This document shows, one piece after another, positions 10,650-21,534 of a DNA stretch of 64,000 bases. Origin of the DNA: Toxonevra muliebris. Its lineage: Eukaryota; Arthropoda; Insecta; Diptera; Pallopteridae. Each line of letters starts with the position of its first letter. Position 1 is the stretch's first letter. The notes under the pieces were generated by a model, which saw nothing but the letters and a program-made list of their open reading frames with translations, ran no database searches and was not told the origin of the DNA. Made by a program: the position numbers and the translations under genes. The stretch covers positions 73,102,400 to 73,166,399 of the forward strand of contig OY829328.1 in NCBI GenBank assembly GCA_963691655.1. The letters run 5' to 3'.

Positions 10650-11700
10650 TTGGATTCGCCATTTTGATTTTAGAAATTCAATTTAAAATTTGTAATCAGT
10701 GACCTTCGAAATCTATTGACACTGATTTTTATGAAAATTGGGTAACTTTTTCGCTAAGTGAGCCGCCGTATTAGAGCCGCCATTTTGTTTTTCAAAAATT
10801 CTTATTTAAATTCGTAATTAGCGATCTCAAAAATCTGTTGACATTGACTTTCATGAAATTCGGGTAATTTTTAGGCAAAGTGTTGCGCGATACTTGAGCC
10901 GCCATTTTGTTTTTTCAAAAATTCAAATTTTAATTCATAATCCGCGATCTCAGAAATCTATTGGCACCGATTTTCATAAAAATTCGGGAATTTTTAGGCA
11001 AAATGTGCCGCCATTTTGTTTTTCAAAAATCCGAATTTAAGTTCTTAATCAGCAACCTGAAAAACATATTGACACCGGTTTTCATAAAAATTTGATAACT
11101 TTTTGAAAAAGTGTGCCTCGATATTTGAGCCGCCATTTTGTTTTTCAAGAATCCAATTTTTAATTCGTAATCAGCGACCTCAAAACCCCATTAATACCGA
11201 TTTTCATAAGAATTGGGTAACTTTTTAGCAAAGTGTGCCCCGATATTTGAGCCGCCATTTTGTTTTTCGAAAAATCCAAATTTCAATTCGTAGTCAGTGA
11301 CCTCAGAAATCTGTTGACACCGATTTTCATAAAAATTGGGTACCTTTTTGGCAAAGTGTGCCTCAATATTTGAGCCGCCATTTTGTTTTTCAAAATTCGA
11401 AATTTGAATTCTTAATCAGCGACCTGAATAATATATTGATACCGATTTTCATGACAATCGGTCAAGTTTTTAGCAGTCTTCCGCCATATTTGAGCCGCCA
11501 CTTTGTTTTTCAAAAATTCCAATCTGAACTCGTAATCACCGACCTCAAAACCCTATAGATACCGATTTTCATGTTGATTGGGTAACTTTTTGGCAAAGTA
11601 TACCTCGCTATTTGAGCCGCCATTTTGTTTTTCAAAATTCCAAACTTTCAATTCGTAATCAGCGACCTTGAAATCCAATATATACGGAATTTTGGGGAAA
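10650..11700 (+). repeat. ~121-bp tandem repeat, about 8.5 units
   Basis: The marker GCCGCCATTTTGTTTTTC occurs near 10776, 10898, 11007, 11131, 11252, 11374, 11494 (one change) and 11616, giving steps of about 110-123 bp. An earlier diverged unit lies near 10657. Each unit also carries TTCGTAATCAGCGACCT, CCGATTTTCAT.A.AATTGG and TAACTTTTTGGCAAAGTGTG in that order. Units differ by substitutions, and one is shortened by about 10 bp. No frame is conserved across units. It is a small satellite-like array. Confidence 0.85.
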
Positions 11701-13960
11701 TCCAATATTATGTTTTGGGCATCTTTTTGGATTTGAAACCACAGTGTGACGTAGACGTAGGAAGAGGCTTAACTTACAGATCCTAACGATTTCGGCAGCT
11801 CAGTAACCTGCCTCTGACTTTAAAAATGCTAGAGATGCTTTAATAAATGTTGATGTAATCATGACAATTGGCATCTCATTAAAATTGTCAAGCTATAAGT
11901 TGACAAAACATTACACGCATAATTAGATGCTATGGTGGTTGCATCAAAAACTGCAAGGTTAAAAAAAAAACAAAAACAAAAAAAAACGCCGCTTGCAAAT
12001 CAAGTTAACTCTCATTTGAATAGTCTTTAAATAAATGTGTGAAGGTATGCAATAGAAAGAAATATAATAAAATGCCTGAGAATTTAGTTTTATTTTCTGG
12101 TTAGCTAGTTAGTTAGTAAGCCAGTAAAAACCATAAACATTTAAGAATAAATAAAAAAAAATAAAAAACAAATTTGATACTATCATTTGAGCGGCATTGC
12201 GCGCTTGTCCATTTTAGTTACACGTATTTACGTGTATTTTGTGTGTGAGATGTGTGCTGTATTATATTGCCTAATGGCAACTCTACTACATACATATAGT
12301 TATAGATAACTACTTATAGTATTTTGGTTCTGCTTTAGCTTTGCTAACAAGCCTCATTCGTTGCGCCTTTGTTGGGTTGGCGTCGACGTCGACGTCGACA
12401 GCATACATGAACATCATTAAAATAAAACCCTTTTTTTTTGTTTTAGCTTTTTTTTGTTGTTGTTAGAGGTTTGTTCTTGTTGGTTTGGGCTCGTTGGTTT
12501 TTATCGTTGCTCACGTATTTCTGTTTCTTGTTGTTTTGTTTTTGTTTTCTTTTTTTGTTTTTTTTTTACTTATTCTCCATAGTACACCTATGCTCTCACT
12601 ATGTTGTTGTTGTTTTGTTACTGTATGGCTTTTTGACTGCCTTCGCTCTGCTCTCATAGAATGCTCTTGTTGTTGTTGTTGTGGTTTTTATATTCATTGG
12701 TTTTTGTTTTTGGTTGGTTCGGTTCTCTTGTATAGGTACTTTGTTTTTTTTTACTTGTATTTTTTTTTCACTGCTAAATTTTCCAATGCCAAAAGCGATT
12801 TTGGTTTTAGATTTCAAGTTTCTTCTTTTTTTTTTTTGTGTGTGTTTCTGTTTTGTTTTTGTGTTTTGTTCTTTCGTTTGAGCCTTCGTTAAGTACATAC
12901 ATACATATTTCGTTTGAGAGCAGATATTTTGCTGTTGTTTTTTTTTTCTTTTTTTGATACCTTTCAGTTGCATTTATTGGTTTGTTGCCTTATTTTTCTT
13001 CATATGGTGTTGTTGTTATTGGCATTGCTGCTGTTATTGTTGCTTTGGTTATGGTTCCCTATGGTGAGGTCTGTTGTTGTCTGTGTTGTTAGTTTATTTT
13101 TTTAATGTTTTTTTTTTCTTTCTTTCTCTTTATATAATTTTATACAATGCCCGTATTCCAATTTCACCTTTGTAGTTCTCTGCTTGTGTCTTGTACTGTA
13201 CAGTTCTAAAAAGGTGTGATGGCTCATTTTGCTGCTGTTGTTGTTGTTTTTTCCTGAATTTACTGCAGTTGATTCCTGCTGCTGCTGTCTGCCTGCTGCT
13301 TCGCTTTCTTGTTGCCTTCTTTTTGGCTTTTAGGTGACTCCAGCTTATTTGCTTGTGTTAGGCCTGTCTGTCTGTCTTCTGCTGCTTGCTGCCTCGTTTA
13401 ATTCGGAAACATTAATTTTCCACATAACAAGGTTGTATTTAAAATAAAGTTTAGTATTTTCGTTTTTTTCTTTTCTTTTTGCTTTAAATTGATTACCAAT
13501 TTTTTTTTAAGTTTTTTTTTGTTGTATTTAGATTTTGGTTTAACTCTTTTTTTGTTGTATTTAGATTTTGGTTTAACTCTATTGGTTTTTTTTTGTTTTG
13601 CATTTCTTGCCTCCTCATCTGTTGAATATAGAATTTAGTTGAAATTTGTGACATTTGAATGATATATCGCATGCAGTTTTTTGGTTGTTTGTTTGGCAAT
13701 TTTATAATTAACTATGAGTTATAAGTAATTAAAAATCAGAATCGCATAATAATTATTATAATCAAAGGAATGATGCTTTTGGTCACAGATTTTGTTGGCC
13801 TTGCTGGCAAAATAAGTATCATTCCATAGATAAATAATAAAGTTGAACGAATAACTGAGATTGCCCATATTTAAATAACATTCAAACGGTTGTTATTTGC
13901 TCTCTGAGTAGTTGTTTTTTTTTTAAATAAACTTTCTCTGTTTCTGCCATCTCAATTTCT
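11701..13960. other. T-rich and TTG-rich low-complexity DNA
   Basis: It contains long T, TTG and TTTTG runs, and a GTCGAC triplicate near 12380-12400. ORFs of up to 135 codons on both strands are homopolymer-like (Phe/Leu/Cys or Lys/Thr/Gln). At 13542-13580 a direct repeat of TTTTTTTGTTGTATTTAGAT followed by TTGGTTTAACTC is present. No gene is supported. Confidence 0.5.
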
Positions 13961-13964
13961 TCAC

Positions 13965-14275
13965 TCTCTTTTAGTTTTTTTTATATGAAGTTTTTCGCTC
14001 TCAATTTAATAGATTGAAAAACGAAAAGAGAATTCGGCATTCGTCGATGAATTCGCCTTGAGTTAGTATTGCGAGCAATTGAGAGCAAATAACATATGAA
14101 AAAAAAACGAAAAGAGAATACGGCTTTCGTCGATAAATTCGCCTTTAGTTAGTAGAGCTTACTTCGAAACAAGCCGCCATGTTAAAAATGAGAGCAGATA
14201 ATATATGAAAAAAGAACGAAAAGAGGATGCGGCATTCGTCATGAATTCGCCTTGAGTTAGTATTGCTTACTTTAA
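13965..14275 (-). repeat. cluster of three family 1 MITE ends
   Basis: The block ACGAAAAGAGAAT.CGGC.TT followed by CGTCGATGAATTCGCCTT occurs at about 14018, 14108 and 14216. Each is followed by AGTTAGTA and a GAGAGCA(G)AT spacer. One opposite-orientation half (CTCTTTTAGTTTTTTTTATA) lies at 13966. The result is about 100-bp tandem steps built from one MITE end. Confidence 0.6.
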
Positions 14276-14332
14276 AACAAGCACCCGTCTTAAAAATGAG
14301 AGCAGATAGTAGAAAAGAGTCTTTTATTGCCA

Positions 14333-16059
14333 CAGTGTTGCTATTTGAAATTTGTTGATAGTACCTCAATTATATGAAAACTGTACCGTTTTGAGCCCGA
14401 TTGTACCTAAGAGACGTATGATACATACATTTTTCTATATAATTCAAATGGGATTTTCCGATTTTCTGTAACACTTTGCATTTATTGTAAAATCTTATTT
14501 TTTATATATTTTTCATAAAGTGCATCGAACTCCATATAACAAAAAAAAAAATTCGGTTTATTTTATGATGATTTCTAAAATATTTCAAATACTCACGAAC
14601 GAAAAACCTCTAAAAATCTATCTTTTTCTATAGGCGATTTTTGGCTTAATCCTTTCCCGCCGGCACATGATCAGAATTTAATGATTTTTTGTAAATGTGC
14701 CTGTTTTATCTTCCTAATTACAAATTTATTATTCTTTTGATGATCGGCCCAACCCTACCCATTTCCTAGACTGTACTTTATAAAGTACTGTCGGCGGAAA
14801 AGCTCCCAAAATTGTTCCACAAAAATATTTTTTTTATTGAAAAGAAACTATTTTTATATTTATTGATCTCTGAACTCACCTTTCAACAATAAATTTCCGA
14901 AGAGTTCAAGCTCCACTAACTTTTCAAATACTTAATTTTTATTTTACGACCTCTCAACAAATTTAACAATTTTTTCACAAGCGGTTTTTACGGGAATATA
15001 AAATGTCATCAAATGACTTCGCAATCGCTAAAAAAAAAAATCGTACGAAAAATATCACTAAACTTACAACAAAAAACTATGTCTCAAGTTTGCGAATTTA
15101 AAAAAAAATATATGCAGAAACCAAGCGTTTTTGAGTATCTACTAACTATTTGTAAATTATTTTCTTTGGCCGAAAATTTTCTCATACAAAAGATTATTTA
15201 TAAAGGTTTTTTTTCGAAATGATCCAGCTCACAAATCGTAGAGTCGAAGTATTTTGGGAATCTTCCTAATTATAAGTTGGTGTTCAGTTTTAGAGGCATA
15301 CCATACAACAAGATAAATAGTTAAATTAAAGTAGATCATATTCAATTATGACATTACAGAGTTTTGAAAATGAAACCAAAATCATTTAATTCGTGAATTA
15401 CGATTTCAAATTTAAGTAACTCATATAGAAAGTTGAAATAAGACAACAAAAACCATCACTAAGATCACTGATGAAGAATCGTGGCGGACTTCGAAACAGC
15501 CGTATGATTTGCCTATACTAAATACACTGTTGTGACGTTGCCACTTTGATAAAAAATGTTCATTAAGCCTGATAAAATCAATCAAACAAATTAAAAGATA
15601 TGGACTCAATTATAAAAATGAACATTAGATTTGATTTTCATAATCTCTAAAAATCACTTTCCATCTTTTTTGTACTTTCCACTAACTTTTCCCTATTAAT
15701 AATAACTGATTTTCCTTCATTAGGGTACATTGAAATCGAAAACATTTCTATGTTGATTAGATTTCTAGTTTGTGCTAAGGTAGCGCAGATATTAAAGAAA
15801 AGTTTGCTTCGGCAATTTTATTTGCACCGAAGAATTAAGCTCCATGGAAGCTGAAATGAGAAATTTGATAAGCATCAAGTGAGTTTTGATTTGACGTATT
15901 TCGTGCTAAAATTCATAAATTAATTTTTCGAATTATTTTCCGATATGTGAAAATAAAATTATTCAAAATTGTATTTAAAATGCTTCGGTAGTGCCTAAAG
16001 TACCTTGAAGACCAAAAAATGCGAAAAAAAGTACAATCGTACCTAAAATATCAACACTG
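14333..16059. mobile_element. hAT-like element without intact transposase (~1.73 kb)
   Basis: The left end, CAGTGTTGCTATTT, and the right end, whose complement is CAGTGTTGATATTTTAGG, are inverted repeats. GTAC-containing subterminal words (GATTGTACCTAAG; GTACAATCGTACC) follow inside both ends. The ends begin CAG and end CTG, as in hAT elements. The interior is AT-rich and only short ORFs are present. The 8-bp flanks do not match cleanly. The right 80 bp recurs at about 32115-32195. Confidence 0.5.
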
Positions 16060-16414
16060 CTTTGCTATTGCGAGTTATCTCTTTCCCACTCTATCCCCTT
16101 TTGAGAGAGTGCACTCTCATTGTCAGAGTATGACGTATGCTTTTTGGGAGAACCGAAACCAAGGTGAATAGCAACTCGCTCATCTTCTTTTGTGGTGAAC
16201 AGCAGTAAGTTTTCAACATCATGTTGTTATTGTTGGTTTTTTGACATTCTAATGCGAACGACACAATAACAAAGTTCTGTTATTGTTGTCGTGATGAATT
16301 TTTGTTGTTTTGCTGCTATCACTCACCTTTTATATAAATTCACCTGGAGAGAAGCTGTTATTTTGATCTATGCTCAAATTTGTGAGATGTGCCGTTATTT
16401 GTAATGCACTGAAG

Positions 16415-16723
16415 AGGGGTGCCCAAAAGTTTCTTATGGAAGTACGAACACCAATACATATAAACTTTATTATTATAAACTAACACGTTAAACAACAACA
16501 ACATCTATGTTGAAGACCAACAAAGCATACGAAAGTGTTGTTGCTTTGCACTTTGACATAGACAAAGAAGAGAAATGAGAAACGAAAAAGACAAAATTGT
16601 TTGTGTATTTGATAGTGCTTAGTGCGGAGTGCTGTGTGTGTGTGTATTACAATGCACAGCCTATGTCTCAGTGCTTTTACAAAAACAAATGTCCACCAAG
16701 TGCATAAGAAGTGGGCACCCCTG
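16415..16723. mobile_element. hAT MITE (309 bp) with 8-bp target duplication
   Basis: The ends are AGGGGTGCCCA (left, lacking the first C) and TGGGCACCCCTG (right). The flanks CACTGAAG (16407-16414) and CTCTGAAG (16724-16731) agree at seven of eight bases, as expected for a hAT target duplication. CAGGGGTGCCC is a classic hAT terminus. Subterminal TTTCTTATGG and CATAAGAAG are also complementary. It is non-coding. Confidence 0.8.
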
Positions 16724-16731
16724 CTCTGAAG

Positions 16732-17984
16732 TAATTCTGAGGTTGTTTTTAATGTTAAAGTAACAAACTCATTTGCTACGACTGCCTAAGCCTAAATTGT
16801 ATTTATATAGTGATCCAGTGCCAGCACCGTTCTCTCTCAATAGAGCACTCTAGTGACACTTCTCTCTGGAAAAAACGCACTTTTGACATTAGCTGGGAAA
16901 ATAATTGAGGACGAACAATTTTCATTAGCATGTTCCTGCCAATATTTGGACCATTGTATTGAAATACACTTTTGATTTGATTTTGGAATTTCAAAGGCGG
17001 AACTTTGAATCTTTACGACCTTAACCGCTGATCTGCGGCGAACACTTTTCAAACCAATTATAATTTATCAATTGAAAAATAAAACTATGAACTTCAATAA
17101 CAGTTACATACCACAAAATAAAACCTTCAACCATAAACAGTAATTATAGTAACTAGTTGAAGAGAAAAGTAACTTAACTCCATGATGATGAGATGAGGAT
17201 GATGATGATGCTGTAAAAAAATCATTGCAAATACATAAGTTGTAGCAACATTATTATTATTTTTTACAAAAATTTTTTAAAGTTGAAATGTGAAATGAAG
17301 TAAATGTACATCATCATCATCTTTATCACGAGAGTGTGATTATGATCATGAAAAGTATCTAGCATCGTCATCGTAGTATGTATATTTCTCCTCTCCACCC
17401 ACCCTCAGCATAGAATTTTATTTTTCCATCAACATTGAACGATGATGAAACAAAAACCACAAAAGTAATTTATCACGAATTCACATTTGAATGATTCTTT
17501 TTTTTTTTTTTTTTTTTCTAAGTACATCATATATTCTCTACAATATTTTTGCTGGTTTCGGTTTCTACATATTGGTGATGATGATGATGTTGTTGATGAT
17601 GCCTCTGGTTCTTGTTATGTTGGCGGTGTTCTTGGTTGTTCGTGGGTAAAGAGTTGAAAATTGCTGCAATGAAAATATGTAAAATATAAAAATATAAAAT
17701 AACTTGAAATGAAATGAAACCAAAAAATAATAACATAAAAATATAAAATAAATTGAATAAAAATGTATTACAACAAACGAACGCAATGAAATGTATCAAA
17801 CCATCAAAAATTTCAGAAAGATTTCACAAAAAAAAAATATCAATTTTAGAATATACAAAACATAAATGTGTCGAGATGTATAGAAGAAATAATTTTCTTT
17901 TACATTTTTTTTATTGTTTCTGTTTGATCAAAGAATTATTCTTGAGTCCTGTCCCTCAGAAAAAAATTATATAAAACTCAATCT
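16732..17984. other. AT-rich DNA with GAT/CAT microsatellites
   Basis: A family 8 end lies near 16830-16850, ATGATG runs at about 17180-17210 and 17575-17600, and a 19-bp T run near 17500. Apart from the doubtful exon at 17527-17663, no gene is supported. Confidence 0.45.
17527..17663 (-). CDS. doubtful minus-strand terminal exon, His/Gln-rich
   Basis: On the minus strand a pyrimidine-rich tract ends in TTTTCATTGCAG (acceptor at 17664-17665). It is followed by an open frame reading through Gln, Asn and a run of five His (coded by CAT repeats) to TGA at 17527. The last residues are ETETSKNIVENI. His/Gln-rich tracts are common in fly transcription factors, but the open frame largely reflects the ATG/CAT microsatellite. 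No partner exon was found. Confidence 0.2.
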
Positions 17985-20225
17985 AAAATTCAGACCAAAT
18001 GTGTTCAAAAATTAGATCAAAGTGGAACAAAATTGAATGCAAAGCAGAATAAATTGCAATCCAAAAGTTAAACAAAAAATCGGACAGAAATTAAGACCAA
18101 AACGGAACAAAATTCAACTCAAAAGTAAAACCAAAAATCGGACCGTAATTCAGATCAAAGTAGGCCAAAATTCGGACTAAAACGGTACCGAATTGAATCC
18201 CAAGTGGAACAAAACTCATCCCAAAAGTAGAACGAAAAATCGGACTGAAATTCAGATCAAAGTGGACCGAAATTCAGACCAAAATGGGATCAAATTAAAC
18301 CCAGAGAGGAACAAAATTCAATTCAAAAGTAGAACCAAAAATCAGACCAAAATTTAGAATAAAATTCAGACCAAATTGAACCAGAAGCGGAACAAAATCC
18401 AATCTAAAAATAAAACCAAAAGTCGGTCTGAAATTCAGATCAAAGGGATCTAAAAATCAGGCCAGAGCAGAACCAAATTGAACCCGAAGCGGAACAAAAT
18501 TCAACCTAAAAGTGAAACTAAAAATCAGACCAAAGAGGGTCAAATTCAGGCCAAAACGGAACCAAATTGAATCCAAAGTGAAACAAAATTCATCCCAAAA
18601 GTAGAACAAAAAATCGGACTGAAATTCAGATCAAAGGGACCAAAAATCAGATCGAAGGGGACAAAAACTCAGACCAAAATGGAATCGAATGGAACCGAAA
18701 GCGGAAAAAAATTCAATCCGAAGGTAGAACCAAAAATCAAATCTAAATTTAGACCAAACGAGATTGAAATTCAGACCAAAATCGAATCGAATTGAGCCCA
18801 ATGCGGAAAAAAATTCAACACAAAAGTCAAACCGAAAATCTAACTGAAATTCACACCAAAGAGGATCAAAAATCAGACCAGAGCAGAGCCCAATTGAACC
18901 CAAAGCGGAAAGCGGAACAATATTCAATCCAAAATTAAAATAAAAAACCGGACAAAAATTCATCAAAAGAAACCAAAAATCAGACCAGAGCAGAGCCAAA
19001 TTGAACCCAAATCGGAACAAAATTCAACCCAAAAATCAAACCAGAAATCAGATCAAAGGGAGCCAAATTCAGACCAAAACGGAACCAAATTGAACCGAAA
19101 GCGGAACAAAATCTAATCTAAAAATAAAACCAAAACTCGGATTGGAACTCAGATCAAAGGGGACAAAAAATCAGACCAGAGCAGAACCAAATTGAACCCA
19201 AAGCGGAACAAAATTTAACCCTAAAGTGACACCAAAAATCGGACCGAAATTCAGATTTAACGGGTCCACAATTCAGACCAAAACGGAGCCAAGTTGAACC
19301 CAGAGCGGAACAAAATTCAACCCTAAAGTGACACTAAAAATCGGACCGAAATTCATCAAAGGAAACCAAAAATCAGACCAGAGCGGAACCAACTTGAACC
19401 CAAAGCGAAACAAATCAATTCAACTAAAAAATAGAACCTTTAATTCATATCAAAGTGGTCCAAAAATCATACCAGAGCGGAACAAAATAGAACCCAAAGC
19501 TAAACAAAACTCAAAGTTTAACCAGAAATCTGACCAAAATTCAGATCAAAGGGGGCCAAAATTCAGACTCAGGCGGAACCAAAACGGAACAAAATTCAAC
19601 CCAAAGTTCAGACAAAACATCAGCTCTTGGTAAATATGTAGATTAGCAAAGAGCTTGTGTTTTATTTTTTATGTGAAAGTGGAGCAAAAGTGAAGTTCAA
19701 TGATTTTCCTAACTCCGCCCAAAAGCAAAACTAAAATCAGATCAAAAGGGGCCAAATTTAGACCAAAACGGCATGAAATTGAACTCAAAGCGGAGCAAAA
19801 TTCAACTCAAAAGTGAAACTAAAAAATCGAATCGAATTTCAGATCAAAGGGGGTCAAAATTCAGACCAAAATTAAACCCAGTTGAACCCAAATTCATATC
19901 AAAGAGGTTCAGAAATCAGACCAGAGCAGAACTAAATTGAATCCAAAGCGGAACAAAATTCAACCCAGAAGTCAAACCAAAACTCGGACCTCTAATTCAT
20001 ATCAAAGAGGTCCAAAAATGAGACCAGATTTTGCTCTGGAATTGAGAATCCAAAGTGGTACACAATTCAACCCAAAGTTCAGACCAAATATCAGCCGTTG
20101 GTAAAAAGTTCTGACATACACTTTTTGCTAGCGTATTATTTTTTATGTGAAAGTAGAGTGGAAGTGAAGTTCAGTGATTTTCCTAAGTCCGCCCAAAAGT
20201 CAAACCAAAAATCAGACCAAAGCAG
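17985..20225 (+). repeat. ~2.2-kb degenerate repeat block, ~103-bp higher-order period
   Basis: The block is built from words like AAATTCAGACCAAA, ACGGAACCAAATTGAACC, AAGCGGAACAAAATTCAACC and AAAAATCGGACCGAAATTC. The GCGGAACAAAA word recurs about every 100-105 bp between 18380 and 19400, which gives the larger period over an 11-12-bp basic word. Near 19607-19740 and 20080-20216 a further ~475-bp unit is duplicated, marked by ATTTTTTATGTGAAAGT and GTGATTTTCCTAA.TCCGCC. An ORF of about 100 codons within it merely translates the repeat. Confidence 0.8.
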
Positions 20226-20604
20226 ATCTGAATACAACCTGATCTTGAAATTTCAGATTTATTGTAGTCGTCATACATATTTGATAAGTAAATAATTGCA
20301 TGGTAGAAAGATTTTAATAGTTTATAAGCATTCTCATTTTTGGAATGAACTGCAGCTTCCCTCTGAATCCGCCAGTGCTTATCACTATGCCACGGCGTTG
20401 ATCCTTTTTCAGGCATACTCGCAAGACTCGTTGTCTAATTACCTTCCTGTACGCAGTTAAGATGCATCTCTGCAGATCTGCAGTTGCTTTTCGACCCTAC
20501 AGTGACCCGCTGGGAATTCTGTGATAGCAACAATTTAATTTCTGCTGAGTTTCACTAGCAGTTGTGCTCCCTTGATAGCAGGGGGCGGAAGAGAGTTACT
20601 AAGT
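20226..20604. other. unique-looking sequence, nothing recognised
   Basis: This short interval is less AT-rich than its surroundings (20340-20520). No reading frame matches a family I know and no paired splice sites are visible. Confidence 0.35.
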
Positions 20605-20860
20605 TGTCTGCTAACGCCGACCGAGTGCTGCACTCTCTTTTCGTTCGTTTTTTGTGTATAAAGTTTTTCGCTCTCTAAGTTAACAGCGTATAAACTCTGT
20701 TAAATTGAGAGTGTGAAAACTCTGTTAAATTAACAGCGTAAAAATTCTCTTAAATTGAGAGCGAGAGAGTGTTTTATATGCTCTCAATTTAAGAGAGCGA
20801 AAAACTTCATATAAGAAAAACGAAGAGAATAGGGAACTAGGTCGGTGAATTCGCTTTAAC
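20605..20860. mobile_element. family 1 palindromic MITE, expanded copy
   Basis: The left end ACGCCGACCGAGTGCTGCAC followed by TCTCTTTTCG pairs with the right end CGAAGAGAATAGGG...GGTCGGTGAATTCGC. AAGTTTTTCGCTCTC pairs with GAGAGCGAAAAACTT. The centre has three short direct repeats of TCTGTTAAATTGAGAG/TTAACAGCG type. The element is enlarged relative to the 130-bp copy at 9002. Confidence 0.65.
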
Positions 20861-21534
20861 GGAATAATCAAGAACACTAAAGATTCTTGAATTTTCGAGG
20901 GAAACAGAGTCTTCAATGAACTCCTTGAAAAATCTGACCTTTAAAAGGTATTCTTGGCTTTGCAGATGAAAATACTCAGGTAAAGTTTAAGCAAAATATT
21001 TAAATATTTTTTAACAAAAAAGAAAAAAATTACAAAAATATCGTTCAAAGTAAATTACAAAGGTATATTAGGGACGCATACATACATACATATATATGCA
21101 CACAAACTCTTACATATGTATGTATTTATACATTTAGTTGTGGAGAATTACATATGTACGCACAGTCAAGTGCGGAAAGTAGAAATTAGAATGTAAACAT
21201 ATAAACATAAAAAACAAATTTTCAAAGATTTGTTTTCATCAACATGATTTGTGTTGTTGGTTTATTTTTGTTTTATTCTACCCTACTATTTATACACCCT
21301 GCATTTAATAATTGAGGACATATCGTTACATAGGTGTACGGAATTAGTGGAAATAATCGGTAGAATTCATTTATTCTTAAAAACCTTTATTTTCTCTGTA
21401 GTAATTTGAGGACCTTCTCTATACAGTTTTAGACTCATGGCAGAAATCTGAAGACACTCTCTTAATCGAATTTCGGTTCATTACTAGAAATCAGAATTTT
21501 GCAATAATTCTGGCTTCTCTTAATTCTCTCTGTC
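20861..21534. other. AT-rich DNA, no gene seen
   Basis: It holds CATA/TATG repeats (21080-21130) and otherwise undistinguished sequence. Confidence 0.45.

Noticed and set aside
10650..11700. CRISPR-like regular spacing
   Set aside because: The units are continuous 121-bp tandem repeats without unique spacers, in an insect-type genome.
12485..13105. 135-codon plus-strand and 124-codon minus-strand ORFs
   Set aside because: T/TTG low-complexity DNA gives Phe/Leu/Cys runs one way and Lys/Thr/Gln runs the other. Nothing family-like is present.
18631..19020. 129-codon minus-strand ORF with periodic FGSIRFDFGL-like segments
   Set aside because: The periodic protein comes from the ~103-bp DNA period. 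Stops interrupt the same frame in adjacent units.
19328..19633. 101-codon Lys/Asn/Gln-rich ORF
   Set aside because: It simply translates the degenerate AAATTCAGACC repeat and its frame is not kept in neighbouring units.
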